This document shows, in pieces, positions 22,697 through 34,262 of a DNA stretch of 64,000 nucleotides. The notes below the pieces were generated by a model that was given only the letters and a program-made list of their open reading frames with translations, was not told the DNA's origin and searched no databases. The stretch is from Kingdonia uniflora (taxonomy: Eukaryota; Streptophyta; Magnoliopsida; Ranunculales; Circaeasteraceae), in the NCBI GenBank assembly GCA_014058105.1, contig JACGCM010002893.1, positions 248,001 to 312,000 of the forward strand. The letters are read 5' to 3'. Each line of letters opens with the position of its first letter. Positions within the stretch are counted from its first letter, which is position 1. The position numbers and the translations under genes are program-made.

Positions 22697-24110
22697 ATGT
22701 CGAGCCCAAGTCAAAACCCCCCTGTTAGACAAATAGAAGGAACCAATGCGAATCAGATGGCAGAATTACGCACCATTCTTTGAGGCAGAAAAATAAACTA
22801 TTCAAGAGCGACAGTTGACAGAAGTAGAAAAAGCGTTGAAAATTCTTCAAGGGTAATAGATGACAACACAAAGGAACAAAGACACGCAACCCACTTCTTC
22901 AAGAATTTCAGCTCATAACAGGTTGAGACCTTTAAGAGGTATCAACCAGGGAGCTGACATTCGACCTGTTCATAACCGCGCGTGAACCCGAATTTAATAT
23001 ACTGATACCTATCGCTCAAAAAGAGGTTGATAAAGTTCCTGCTGACCTCAGACAAGTTGAAGACCTATAGAGAGGAAGAAATCGAATCTCTGTACATAAA
23101 CAACTCAGTGAAGGAAGTCAAGATCATATCCCTTGGAAAGGACGTCTCCAACATCAACCAGTCACAACTCAACAATTCGTTACTCAGGAATACATGGAAA
23201 AGTGCATTAAAGAGCTATTTGAAGACCAAAACACGCGCGAGCAAAAATATCTTTAACAGACTATAGAAGAGCCCGATTGCGCAAGATCTATTAGACAGTG
23301 AGGTACTAACCAATTTTTACACATTAAAAATTTGAAAATACAAGGAGACTAATCTTGTCGAACACGTTCAAGAGTTTTAAGATTCTTTGGGTTTGCATTC
23401 CATGTCAAATCATATCATGTGCTGACTATTTCCTACCAGTCTCCAGGGCGAGTCCTTACGATGGTTCCATTCATTGAAGGAAGGATCGATTCATACTTTC
23501 AAACAATTATGATAACTTTTTACTAAGAATTATTCGTACAACAGGGACAAAGAAGGGAATCTCTACTCTCTTTTAGTCTTAAACAAGTACTGGGAGAAAA
23601 CTTGAAGCATTCACCAAAAAAGTCTTAGATTTGGCAAGAAGGGTGGATAGCCTCGACCAGAAGATTACCATATCACCCTTTACCAATGCTCTAATCACGG
23701 AGAGCTAGGCAAATGAAGATCTCATCCTGAATAAACCAGTGACTCTGAAAGATATGATCAAAAAAGTAAGCGATTATATTGATTTCGAAAGGATGATGTC
23801 CGGAAGGCAAAAACCATAAAATTGATCCTGACAACAAAAGGATAAGCCACAGAACAAGAATTCAGACACACTGCAGATACCGGAGGGGACAGGAAATAAA
23901 TTAATCTAATGAAGATCGACCTAGAAAAGGTAGCGACCTTCCAAAGCCATGCTTTCTAAGGTTAACTGCAAAACTGGTTGACATCTACCCCATGTTTCAG
24001 AAAGATAAGTTCTTCAAAAATGCCCAACCCCTCCAACCCATCAAGGTAAGGCCATATTGCAAATACCACAAAGTCTGACATCATAATAGCAAGCACTGCT
24101 ACGCTCTACC
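22697..24110 (+). pseudogene. gag of element C
   Basis: It begins M-S-S-P-S-Q-N-P at 22697. The core reads F-Y-T-L-K-I, V-Q-E-F-x-D-S-L-G-L-H-S near 23370, G-E-S-L-R-W-F-H-S-L near 23450, and F-T-K-N-Y near 23520. A C-K-Y-H-K ... H-C remnant of a zinc motif lies at 24057-24100. Many stops. Confidence 0.75.
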
Positions 24111-24117
24111 AAAACTC

Positions 24118-24900
24118 ATGGAGTATATACTTAAAGATGGAAGGTTGCACGAATACATCGTCGACCTGGAGAGTTATAAAAATGGGAGTTACAAACTTGC
24201 CACTGAGGTCATCCAGATCGAAAGAGGAACGGAGGAGAAATATCTGTACCATGTTCATCTCAACCACTTTATTGAGACACACATAATCAATAGATCGGTC
24301 AGATTCAAAAGGCGTTGCCTCCTCCAATGTCATAACCTATCCATGATCGACAAAGATGCTCGATTACTTCCAGAATCTGGTAATAAGATAACGAGGATCT
24401 CCTTCAAAGATTGCGATACCAGCCACGTCAAATTCCCCCATCACGACACGCTTGTTGTCATATTAAAAATGAGGAATGTTGTATTGCACACAATGATGGT
24501 GGATACTGGGAGCGGTATTGAGTTGCTATTCCAAAGTATAATCGATCAGATGGGCTTAACAAATAAGGTCGAAGCTAGCGATATTAACATCAATAATTTT
24601 AATAGGTTTAAAGAAGAATGAGTAGGCAAGATGGTATTTCTCATTATAGCAGGATCAACAATAATCGACGTAACATTTTATGTTGTAAGCACAAAATTAC
24701 ATTGTTTAAGAATCATGAGATGATGCTGGCTGTATAATATGTGGGAAATTCCGTCAACTTATTACTTGGCATTATGGTTTGAATGGAATGGTAGGATATA
24801 TGAGATAAAAGGTAGTTAGAAGCTAGCTCGAGCAAGTAAAAATATAGTAACTATCATGGTAGAACCTTCCGAAGAATACACCGCATAGTTATTACATAAT
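24118..24900 (+). pseudogene. Aspartic protease of element C
   Basis: The first 167 codons are open: M-E-Y-I-L-K-D-G-R-L, then I-S-F-K-D-C-D-T-S-H-V-K-F-P, and M-M-V-D-T-G-S-G-I-E with the catalytic D-T-G intact (near residue 128). A TGA at 24619 ends the frame, but homology continues to about 24900 (Y-E-I-K-G-S). It would process the polyprotein. It is the best-kept protease here together with that of H. Confidence 0.8.
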
Positions 24901-24964
24901 ACTAAACCTATAGAGAACCAAACACCAAGCTTAGAAATCATAGAATACGTCGAGATTAGTGGAG

Positions 24965-25115
24965 ATAAGAGAGGTACATATATTAGAACTCTTATATCCG
25001 CCACAGAACAAATTGATCTTATTCAGTTCCTAAAAGAAAATAATGGTGTGTTTCCATGAACATTTCATTAGTATATAAGAGAGGTACATATATTAGAACT
25101 CTTATATCCGCCACA
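24965..25115. repeat. Exact 41-bp direct repeat inside pol of element C
   Basis: The 41 bp at 24965-25005 (ataagagagg ... ccgccaca) recur without a mismatch at 25075-25115. The second copy replaces sequence expected between protease and RT, so the reading frame is disturbed there. Confidence 0.85.
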
Positions 25116-25139
25116 TACTCTATTTAAAAGACAAGGCCA

Positions 25140-25960
25140 AGGCAGTTAAACAAAAATAGAGAACATTAACACCCTGACTTCGGGAAGAAGTTAACAAGGA
25201 AATTGACGAACTTATCAAAGTTAGATTCATCCGAAGGGTAAAATATCATGACTGGATCTAAAACATTATGGTAGTTTCAAAGAAAAACAAAAAAAAATAG
25301 AGTATGTGTGGGTTTTACAGATCTGAATAAACACACTCTGAAAGATAGTTTTCCTATCCCTATAATTAATCATCTGCTCGATTCAACTACTAGATACAAA
25401 CTATTGTTCATGATGGATGATGTGTCAGGATATAATCAAATACCACTCTTGTCTGACGATCAAACGAAAATAGCTTTTATCACAGAGCATTGGTTATACT
25501 GTTATAAAGTCATGCCTTTCGGACTAAAAAATATAGGAGCCACTTATCAAATATTGATGACCCTAATGTTCAAGGATCAGCTCGAGAAAATAATAGAAGT
25601 CTATATCGACGACATGCTGTGTAAGAGTCTAAAAAAAGAAAATCATCTCACAAATCTTTACACAACCTTTGAAATTCTTCGGTCATACAGGATGAAGCTC
25701 AACCATGATAATACAAGTTCGTAGTCCATTCCAGATTTTTTTTTGGACATTTGATTAGCAAGAAAGGAATCGAAGCAGATTCAGATCACATTTACCCCCT
25801 ACTATCTATGCTTTCACAAAAAATAAAGAAATACATACACAAATTGACTGGAAAAATAACAGTAATCGATTTGTATCAAAATCTTCAGACCGACGTAGAT
25901 GGTTATTTAACCTACTACAGAAAGGGATACAGAAAGGCAAAACTAAAGATCTAGAGATCG
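25140..25960 (+). pseudogene. Reverse transcriptase of element C
   Basis: The 138-codon frame 25308-25724 reads F-T-D-L-N-K-H-T, F-P-I-P-I-I-N-H-L-L-D, M-M-D-D-V-S-G-Y-N-Q-I, V-M-P-F-G-L-K-N, and Y-I-D-D-M with both catalytic Asp residues, then M-K-L-N. Before it the frame is shifted in an A run near 25285; after it a shift interrupts the thumb. Confidence 0.85.
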
Positions 25961-26483
25961 AATGGAGTAAAGAGTATGAAGCTAAATTTTAGAAGTTAAT
26001 ACAATACTTGGGAAAACCACCAATCATGTGTACCTCTACAGAAGGTAAAGAGCTTACGGTATGCCTTACCATCATAGACAACTTAATCATTTCGGTTCTC
26101 ATTCGACTTGATGATAAAATAGAATAACCCGTCTATTTCATCGGTAAGACTTTTACCCCGGCAGAGACACAATACGCTAAAATTGAGAAGTTACTCCTAG
26201 TTCTCATCTACATGTTGTAGAACTTATAGTAATACTTTCAAGCTCATTCAGTTTGGGTCATGAAAAATTACCCCCTGCAAGAAGTTTTGTCTAAAAGGGT
26301 AAAATCCAGACTAGTACAGCAATGCTCGGTCACTTTGGGAGAGCACGATATACGTTTTGAACCAAAACATTCAGAAAAGGGTCAGGCAGTAATAAATTTC
26401 TTTGTAAATTTTCTAATGGATGACTCTGATTGGGAAAAGGATAACACCGATCTCATGGAAGAATAATTCAAATTTTTTTTGGA

Positions 26484-26894
26484 TTGGTATCTATAAACGG
26501 GTGGCGCCTTTTAACTGATGGATTCACTAGACCTGCAGGCTCAGGAGTTGGTATCATTCTTATCACACTCTCTAATAACAAAATCAAGAAGTCAATCCGG
26601 GTTAATTTTGACGCTACCAGCAATGAAGCAGAATATGAGGCGTTAATTTATGGAATTGATATGGCATTGGAACTTGATGTACCTGAACTCTCTATCTACT
26701 CAGATTCGTTATTGATTATGAATGATTACACTAAAATATATCAGAAAAATGGGAAAATGGTGGATTATGTAGTAGTGGTAGCTGATAGAATAAGTAAATT
26801 TCAAAAAGTAACAATTAAGTACTTACCTCGAGGAGAGAATAAACATGCGGATTCTCTTGCTTATCTCACTGAAGTCCTTGAAATTGAAGCTTGA
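26484..26894 (+). pseudogene. RNase H of element C
   Basis: One open frame holds L-L-T-D-G-F-T-R-P-A-G-S-G, N-E-A-E-Y-E-A-L-I, S-D-S-L-L-I and K-H-A-D-S-L-A, so the four acidic active-site residues (D, E, D, D) are all present. It degrades the RNA strand of the hybrid. Connection segment 25980-26480 precedes it, with stops. Confidence 0.85.
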
Positions 26895-27098
26895 TATTTA
26901 AAAATCAAAATAGTATCTACCCCCAGCATTATCATCATCCAATCACATTTCATTAATACTGGGGGCGGCGAAGAAGCAAACAATGATTGAAGATGACCTT
27001 TCTTCAAGTATATTAGGCCAGATAACGATTTTAATGGCGAACTCCCGGAAGAGCTTAATGAAAGAAGACGACTGATAGATAATGCCAAATGATACATT

Positions 27099-28236
27099 GT
27101 GATCGATAACTTCCTTTACAAAAAGTCTGTTACGGGGCTTTATCTTAAATGTCTGTCGGATACAGAAACCCTCGATTTTTTACGTTACTTATATGAAGGT
27201 ACTTGCGGATCGCATGCGACAGGACGATCTTTAACAAATCGGGCTATTACTCAAGGAGTCTTTTTACCTAGAATGAGACCACATGACATCAAATATACGA
27301 GCAAATGTGATGCATGTCAATGACATGGAACTAAAAATTTGAGCTCCAGCCTTGGAGCTTCATTCTAGCAAATTATATTGGCCTTTTAAAAAAATGGGCC
27401 CTTGATTTCATGGGAAAATTCCCAAATACACCTAAAAAAGGTGACACCTTTTGGTAGCAACTGACTACTTCACCAAATGGGTAGAAGCAATCCCTTTGTG
27501 TCGAACACGAGAAGAAAAGTTTATCAAATTCATATGGGAGAACATTTTCATACTGTTTGGTTGCCCCCATCTCATCAGAATTGATAATGGACCACAGTTT
27601 GTGAGCGCCAAAATAGTTAAATTTCTCAACAAACACAATATCATTCACTCTCCTTTCAATTCTTATTACCATCAGGGAAACGGTAAAACCGAGATCACCA
27701 GCTGTACCATAGTTGATGGGATAAAAAATTATTTGATAGAGAAAAAGGGTAATTGGGTTTAAGAGCTACCACATGTACTTTGGGCATATCGAACAAATCC
27801 ACGAGTATCTACGGGGTGTATACCTTTCCTACTCTCCTACGGAACTGAAGCAGTTATCCCAACTAAGTATCATTTTCCTGTACGTGACCACGAAATGATA
27901 GATACAGAAAATGAATTCCAGTTAGCATATAATATGAATTGAATTGAAGAAAAAAAAGATCATACAATTATGAATCTGGGGATATATTATCAGGCGTTGG
28001 CAAAATCTTATAACAAACGAGTTTGACATAAAGAATTTGATATCCATGGCCTTGTTCTATGAGAAGTACCAAAATACAGAAAGTAATTAAATGTTGGAAA
28101 ACTTGTACAAAATTGAGAAGGACCTTTCATTGTCGGCGGCAAAAGTAACCTCGGTTCTTACGATCTAATCACAGAGGCTGGAGTTCGCATTCCAAATCCT
28201 TGGAATACAAGGAGGTTGAAGTTATATTATAGATAA
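27099..28236 (+). pseudogene. Integrase of element C
   Basis: The zinc finger is G-T-C-G-S-H ... C-D-A-C-Q, with Tyr where the first His is expected (Y-E-G). Then A-T-D-Y-F-T-K-W-V, L-I-R-I-D-N-G-P-Q-F and G-N-G-K-T-E-I, the D,D,E triad all visible, then L-P-H-V-L-W-A-Y-R-T and the tail W-N-T-R-R-L-K-L-Y-Y-R before TAA at 28234. Frame breaks lie at 27322-27450 and after 27762. Confidence 0.85.
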
Positions 28237-28439
28237 GGATATGTCACAATCTACGATTTGTTATCTATTTTATATTTTTTATGTATGTCGATCTTACATC
28301 AATGAAATACTTATGTTTGACCGACTTACACATCTACTATACATATTAATCATCCACTATATAAAAAAGCACACATCTATTATACATTTATACAAATAAC
28401 TCAAATATACTATCAAACAGAGGCACAAAACAAATGGGT
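28237..28439. other. Spacer between pol and antisense gene of element C
   Basis: AT-rich; 'cacatctactataca' occurs twice in decayed form (28330, 28368). The longer tandem repeats seen in A, B and H are absent. Confidence 0.45.
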
Positions 28440-29620
28440 AAATTATTTTTTCTCCATCCTTGAGGGACGAGAAGACTACATTTTTCTCCTTCCCTGCCCC
28501 GAGCTACTTTCCTGATCAACATCACCCGAACGGAATATTACAATATCTTGCTGATGGCGCATCTGTCAAGAATGAGGAACTAAATCTTCTTCATCCTCTA
28601 ACCAATTTTGTATAGGCGTAGGAGCTGGTTTTTCAAACCTTTTTCCATTCTCATCCTTCACAAACCACAGATTTTCATCCATTGTATTTTATATTTAAAA
28701 ATCCATTCCACAATCAGTGATATACTTTCTAAATTCATTCTCCACTCTATCCAGCTCATTACCATAAAAATCAATATGACGCTCCTGGTCAGTCTAAGCT
28801 ACCACTTGTGCTCGCTTAGGGTATAAAAATCCCCTTATCCACTTGCTCATATCATATAAACGTTTACAAATTTTTCGCTGACTCATTTGTAAGGCTTTCA
28901 ATTCCTTTTTGACCTTCTTTCTCAGTGATATCTCCTCTGTCACTCGAGCTGCAAGGCATACATTTTGTTCAGTATGCACCTTCAGTGTTTCTTGTGATTA
29001 TTTAGTTTACTCTACAAGTTAGCTCGTGTCTCCCTCTATTCTTTATTAATGTTGAAAAATAAGATCGTCATCGCCCTCCGACCCTACACAAAACTGCAAG
29101 CATCAGGTAATATACCTACTTTACCCCATATAATAGATACCCCAGCTCGAGCTGAACATTTTCTCACTCTACACTATAATGATTTCTTGCTTCTTACGCC
29201 AATAATTGAACTCGAGCTGGATCTTGTATTACATCCCTCTCTTTTAAAATATGAACGTAAACATCTTTTAGCCATCACCCACTATCCACTTCGGCCTTAA
29301 AGTATAGTGTCAGAGATAGTAACGCTTTTTAACACCTGGCTTGTCACCCTTATTAGCAAAATGAACCACTTGTATGGTTTTATTAATAAGCCAAACCTTT
29401 TATATTCTTTTATCTTAATCTCATCTCTCCCAATTTTCATTTTAGTATATCTATCCCGAAGAGCATATAATTCACTAAATTTTTTCTCTGATACAGATTT
29501 AAAATGCATTATCTCATATTTAGTTTTATTTAATATCCATTAAGTACGAGTCAAGGAGTCCCTAGCTCTACTCAACGCTCTCTCTATTGTGGTAACAGTT
29601 TCCCTCAACCACTTTACATC

Positions 29621-29821
29621 CTATATAGATTACAAATTTTCTATTATCCACATAATTCAATGTTACATAACAAAATTTTGTATCTATCAAAACTTACAGT
29701 TTCCCCAACAAACAATTATAGTCTCATAAAAATCAATAGTTCAAAGCAGGAGAATCATACAGTGCGAACATCATAATAAAATAGATAATAGCTAGGTCTA
29801 ACTTCTTTTGACAAGCTCTAC
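29621..29821 (-). other. Predicted intron 3 of antisense gene C (201 bp)
   Basis: The donor is CAAGAG/GTAGAG and the acceptor CTATATAG/GATG. Retention gives a stop within a few codons; splicing gives P-Q-E/D-V-K-W-L-R, matching copy A. Confidence 0.55.
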
Positions 29822-30297
29822 CTCTTGAGGTGGCTTTACTTCGCCAGCAGCATCTCGAGCTTGGCCAATATTTTGGGGAGGGAATGCATTTTCCATGCCT
29901 TCAGGGACAGTATTATCATCTGGCCGATTTCCCTTGGCCTGCTCCTCCTCATCATCTAAAGGAAAGATTATCTCTTCAAACATGCCTTCTAGACCGAGAG
30001 AACTACATTCTTAGTTAAACTGAAGTAATGGTATGGCTAAATTAGGTTGTTCAGTCCAACCTTCACCATCTCTACTACTTTTTCCATACTTTTTTGGCAC
30101 TCTGCCAACTGTGCTTGTAGCTCTACCCTCACAACAACTCTAGCAGCTTCCATCGCTATCTCTTTTTCTCTCTCAAACTGAGTAACCAACTCACTCAACT
30201 TATTTTTTAGCTATACATTTTCTTCCATTTGAGCCTCGACCTTTTGGGAAAGCTCCAAATGTTCCTTGTTCATCTTTAAAAGAAACTGAGAAGAGCC

Positions 30298-30388
30298 CTT
30301 CACAAGCATAAACAGTTGTACTAACAATTGTCAAATTAGCAAACACAAAACAATATCAAACAACGACATCAAATTATAAAATATTTAC
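30298..30388 (-). other. Predicted intron 2 of antisense gene C (91 bp)
   Basis: The donor is GCACAG/GTAAAT and the acceptor TTGTGAAG/GGCT, phase 0, before the coiled coil, as in A. Confidence 0.55.
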
Positions 30389-30993
30389 CTGTGCTACTTT
30401 CTCTTGGAATAGTTCTTTGAGCTTCTCCAAGTCATTCTCAGTAAGTGCAAAGTAGCGGCTTTCTACTATACTCAGCTTTGTCACTACATCAGACCGAGTT
30501 CAATCACTACTTTTGAGCTCATGATGTTTTATCTTTAGAGGCACAATCCTCTCCTTCTCATGAGAGATTACATCACCAACTTTCTGTTTCCTCGAAACCT
30601 TAGTATTAGAAGTCTCATGCACTAACAAGTTGCCACCTTTTGCTACTTGTGGAACCTCTGTAAAAGACCGAGAAAGCTCCTAATTTATTTTTCTCAATCT
30701 ACAAAACTGTCGAGGGCTGCTCAAACTTTCTGGAGGAGGGATACCAACAAAGTTAGGAAGAAGAGGGAGGTCCAAATCTACAATATTTGTTGGCAAACTC
30801 ATTTCGTTCACATACTCTCATCGACCTATCATTGCCCATCTTTGGTTACTGCGCTAATCTTTGGGAATCTCTGAGTTCTCCCTTTTATCTCTCTAGATGT
30901 TTAGGTCCCCAAGAACATGCTTTAGCTCATTCTGTTTATGTGCTACACTGTCAAACAAGCTCGAATTGTTAGGTGTAGCGATGACTGCGAGAC

Positions 30994-31070
30994 CTGCTAA
31001 ACAAGTACAATAATGAATGAGAGCTCGCAGATAGGTCAGACATTTACTTAAGCTAGCCAGGGACACTTAC
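30994..31070 (-). other. Predicted intron 1 of antisense gene C (77 bp, phase 1)
   Basis: The donor is CCAA/GTAAGTGT and the acceptor TTTAGCAG/GTCTC. It joins to the A-T-P-N-N-S-S-L-F-D segment. Same place and phase as in A, B and G. Confidence 0.75.
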
Positions 31071-31140
31071 TTGGTTTAAAATATTTACATTCCAGCTCAA
31101 GCCGTGATTCATTTGAGAATTATAAACATGTACCCAAAAC

Positions 31141-31458
31141 CAATACAAGGGGGTCGTTCCATGGTCGACTAGCAGAATTGAAATCAAAATTTTTTGGTCT
31201 CGATAAATCACTATACAGGTAATAACTCCTACTAGATTTTAAATACTTCATCTTATAATACTTCATCACATCAGAAGCAATGAATTTCTTCACAGTACCA
31301 ATACAAGGTGGTCGTTCCATGGTCGACCAGCAGAATTGATATAAAAAAACTTCGGTCTCGATGAATCACTATACAGGTAACAACTCCTACTAGATTTTAA
31401 ATACTTCATCTTATAATACTTCATCACATTAGATTCAAAGAATTACGTCACAGTACCA
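31141..31458. repeat. 158-bp tandem duplication in a coding exon of antisense gene C
   Basis: 31141-31298 and 31299-31456 are near-identical (caatacaaggKggtcgttccatgg...). The duplicated part encodes the V-M-K-Y-Y / R-P-W-N-D segment, and 158 is not a multiple of three, so it also shifts the frame. Confidence 0.85.
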
Positions 31459-31572
31459 TTCATTCTCCACCTATCATTCAAAGTCTCACAAACCCTCATC
31501 ATTTCATAACCATTCCCGTTCAGCTGCGCTGGCAGCAATGCATCAGATTCATAATCCCTTTTTGGATATGGG

Positions 31573-32192
31573 TGTAATGGACTAATTCTGAGAGCTCGAG
31601 GTGGTCTGGAATTAGTCATTACACCAATGTACCTGTGATAAAAAATCTAATAAACAAGAAATGACACAGGTGTTTAGTATGGAAAACCTATGAATGGGTA
31701 AAAAACTACGACCTTGTATTGATGATTTTTGTAATGGTAACGTTTATTGCTTAAGGCAGATGATATCTTATTACAAGTTATTTCTAGACATAGAAATGAT
31801 TGATCTTATGAATAAGAATTTTGTAGCTTTGAGAATCTTAGAAAATATAGTTTTCATGGTAATTTCTTCTACAGTTTTTCTTGTCCCTGTCTTTTCTGGA
31901 AATTTTCCTTTATATAGACCTCTTCTACAATACTTCTTCATGCTGAAGCACGTTCTCCGAACAATGTGGTTAGTGGTTGTTTGACTGAGTAACTGCTGAG
32001 CTCGTGTGAGACAGGTGGTTTTTGACTTGTTCAGGTTTTTCGATTTGAGCTCGACTCACATTTCTTATTAGTTCGTGGAGTGTGGTGATGCTGAATGGAG
32101 AAGTTGTATGGAGAATGCATGAGTCTGACATGGAGGTAATTTAAATTTGTGACAACTTAATTTTAGGTAAGATCAAGGGATAGGCTCTTGCA
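31573..32192 (-). repeat. LTR of E-left (620 bp), 3' LTR by context
   Basis: Its ends are TGCAAGAGCC (at 32192, minus) and CCATTACA (at 31573). The polypurine tract lies on its right, so the element's interior was to the right and this is the 3' LTR. It interrupts the antisense gene of element C; the adjoining five bases are ATGGG. Confidence 0.8.
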
Positions 32193-32204
32193 ATTGCCCC
32201 CTTG
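32193..32204 (-). other. Polypurine tract of E-left
   Basis: CAAGGGGGCAAT on the minus strand, next to the LTR. Confidence 0.65.
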
Positions 32205-32446
32205 TAACCAAAGTCACGAGTGGCTTTGGTTGAAAAAGGATTTGGATATATAGGTATTCCTGTTTTGAATTTTGAAAGAAGTAATGATGTTGTTGACTGC
32301 ATGGAAAATGCGCGTGTAAAAGGGTGATGGACGTGCATTGAATGTGGATAGAAATATTGATGTATGTGACGATTAAGGTTTGAAGAGTTTTATCGGTATT
32401 GAATGATGACGCTTGGTGAAACGTTCCTGCACAATAAATGTAGAGT

Positions 32447-32454
32447 TATATAAA
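32447..32454 (+). promoter_or_regulatory. TATA box of antisense gene, E-left
   Basis: TATATAAA lies 67 bp before the ATG at 32521. The following block, GTACCTGTACCGAGGATT, is almost the same in E-right and G. Confidence 0.6.
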
Positions 32455-32520
32455 GTGTACCTGTACCGAGGATTAAGACAAAGTACGCTTGATCTGTTGC
32501 AAAAAACTCTACAATTTTAG

Positions 32521-32729
32521 ATGATGGTGAAGGCTCGTAGAATGGCTTTTGAAGAGAAAATTACTTCGGAAATACAGAGGTTGAAGTTGAAGTTTTTTGG
32601 GGATTAATCCTTGGAGGATTCTGTTCCTCTCCTGTTCCTCCGACGTACTAAGGCATGTTGGAGAATGAAGTAGCTGAAGCTGAAGAAAAGTTTTATTGTA
32701 GAGGAGGCTTTACCATGTTGTCTTAACAG
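32521..32729 (+). pseudogene. Antisense ORF1, E-left
   Basis: M-M-V-K-A-R-R-M-A-F-E-E, then K-F-F-G-D with a TAA after it, and a frameshift in the V-P-P segment. It ends at a good donor, TTAACAG/GTGAGA. Homologous to ORF1 at 1128, 34197(-) and 45512(-). Confidence 0.6.
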
Positions 32730-33732
32730 GTGAGAAACGTTGGGAAGACAAATGCAGAGGTAGGCATAACTGCGGTACAGTTGCGTTAATTTCTTGTGTC
32801 ACAATGGATTCTAAGGCCGGACCCTCTTCATTTCTACCAACTCTACGGAGGTGGTTATTCTATATTAGGGAGACAAAAAGTGGAGGTCTGCTTCTATACT
32901 TCTATCGCTTTTTGGCACCAAGAAGACCTTCGGTTTGAAGACTTGGTTCAACCACTGAGTCTTCTGCTTTTATAGTTTCTATTTGAAGTTTGCCTAGACT
33001 TCGACCAAACTCATGGGAGTGAGCATACTTGTTGTTTCCAATTTCTGCTTTGTATCAGGGTAAAAAATTACTGAAGCAGGACGAACTGAAGGATTTGATG
33101 TATCAGAGTGCCTGAGGGACCATTTAGTTGTAAAAGCACTGACAAACTTATTATCTATAAAGTACCTAAAGTTGAGTACTGGACAAAATTGTGATCTGTG
33201 AGGTCGAGTACTTAAAAGACTTGCTATCTGTAAAAATACTTGAAATATGTTTCGAGATGAATAAAATTTGTTATCAAATTTTGTGCTGATATAGATATAA
33301 AATAACTCTAAAAATCGAGCTGTATGATCTGAAGAATGTATAAAATGAAATATATGAGTGAAGAGAGTACAAATACTTGTAATATTTGAACTATTCTAAA
33401 TCTATCTGTAAAAATATGTGCTAAGAGGCAAATATTATTCTGTTTGCGAATTACAAATACGGGAGAAATTTTTTTTGTAAGAATTTTTAGAATGAAGATT
33501 CGATGTCACAAAGGTCGATTTCAAAAATTAAATTTGGAAAGAATAAGTTTGGCCTAAAAAGATTTGGAATGATTGAGTTCGAGGGGAAGAGATGAGTTGA
33601 AATCATTTTTTTCAAGATTCAGGGGTTTTTGTTACGAGATAAAAAGATATTAGCACTTTTTGAGGGGAATTGGTAGTAAAAAATGTATAAATAAGGGTTG
33701 AATGATCTCTGAATATAGGGGAAGAGATTGGA
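32730..33732 (+). other. ORF1-ORF2 spacer, E-left
   Basis: Non-coding by inspection but similar to the spacer of G (about 44250-45260, minus): for example 'tggtttgaagaSYtggttcaa' and runs of 'gtaaagtacctgaaag'. It could be an intron or a leader. Confidence 0.45.
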
Positions 33733-33905
33733 ATGGTGCGGATTCGATCCCAGAGAATTTGTAGTCTCGCTGAAGGATAATTGGTAATTAAGATCGCTGA
33801 GGTGCGGGAGAGATTTTTTGGACCATTGGGTTATGATGCTGAGTTGCCAGTGAGAGAGTGTCAGTTCGAAGGATTAGATTTTTTGGCAATTAAGACCGTA
33901 ATTAC
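33733..33905 (+). pseudogene. Antisense ORF2, E-left, cut at the palindrome junction
   Basis: M-V-R-I-R-S-Q-R, a stop, then L-V-I-K-I-A-E-V-R-E-R-F-F-G-P-L-G-Y-D-A-E-L-P. The same protein occurs at 44213(-) and 18029(-). After about 33905 the sequence runs into the inverted right arm, so the C-terminus is lost. Confidence 0.6.
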
Positions 33906-33979
33906 GCTTATCCCTGTATCTGTCTCCCCAACCTTGTCTTCCGCAAGGATGCAGAGACAAACCCAACGTTGCTCGCCTG

Positions 33980-34197
33980 TTAAGACAACGTGGTTAAACC
34001 TCCATCTACAGTAAAACTCTTCTTCAGCTTCAGCCGCTTCATTCTCTTACATGCCTCTGTACGTCGGAGGTACAGGAGCAGCAACAGGATTCTCCAAGGA
34101 TTGATCCCCGAAAAACTTCTACTTCAACCTCTGCATTTCCGAAACAATTCTCTCTTCATGAGCCATTCTACGAGTCTTCACCATCATCCAAAATTGC
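33980..34197 (-). pseudogene. Antisense ORF1, E-right
   Basis: M-M-V-K-T-R-R-M-A-H-E-E, then F-F-G-D-Q-S-L-E, V-P-P-T-Y-R-G-M, and an acidic stretch to V-V-L-T. One TAG lies in the L-K-x-K segment and a second, TAA, follows the G-M. The donor-like site after it is AACAG/GCGAGC, a changed GT. Confidence 0.6.
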
Positions 34198-34254
34198 AGA
34201 GTTTTTTTGCAACAGATCAAGCGTACTTTGTCACAATCCTCGGTACAGGTACTC

Positions 34255-34262
34255 TTTATATA
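34255..34262 (-). promoter_or_regulatory. TATA box of antisense gene, E-right
   Basis: TATATAAA on the minus strand, 57 to 65 bp before the ATG at 34197, followed by the same GTACCTGTACCGAGGATT block as E-left. Confidence 0.6.

Larger units (their letters stand above)
22141..31572 (+). mobile_element. Element C: Ty3/gypsy (Tat/Retand-like), most complete pol in the window
   Basis: The order is 5' LTR (22141-22623), primer-binding leader, gag (22697-), protease, RT, RNase H, integrase (to 28236), and antisense gene (28440-31572, minus). The antisense gene is cut at 31572 by the terminal TGTAATGG of another LTR, so its own 5' part and the 3' LTR of C are missing. All frames carry stops, but domain order is complete. 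Confidence 0.85.
28440..31572 (-). pseudogene. Main antisense gene of element C, 5' truncated
   Basis: From the right: Transposase_28-like core with L-L-P-A-Q-L-N-G-N and N-V-M-K-Y-Y (about 31520-31390), repeated once by a 158-bp duplication; intron 1 (31070-30994); A-T-P-N-N-S-S-L-F-D-S; intron 2 (30388-30298); coiled coil; acidic E-I-I-F-P-L-D-D segment (29798-29983); intron 3 (29821-29621); D-V-K-W-L-R-E ... A-L-S-R-A-R-D-S; coiled coil; N-E-L-D-R-V-E-N-E-F-R near 28760; and an acidic W-L-E-D-E-E-D end. It is co-linear with copy A. Its 5' exons are cut off by the LTR at 31573. Many stops and frameshifts. Confidence 0.7.

Noticed and set aside
28321..28400. Short repeats as a CRISPR-like or satellite array
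   Set aside because: Only two decayed copies of about 15 bp; no regular spacers, and the context is a plant retroelement.
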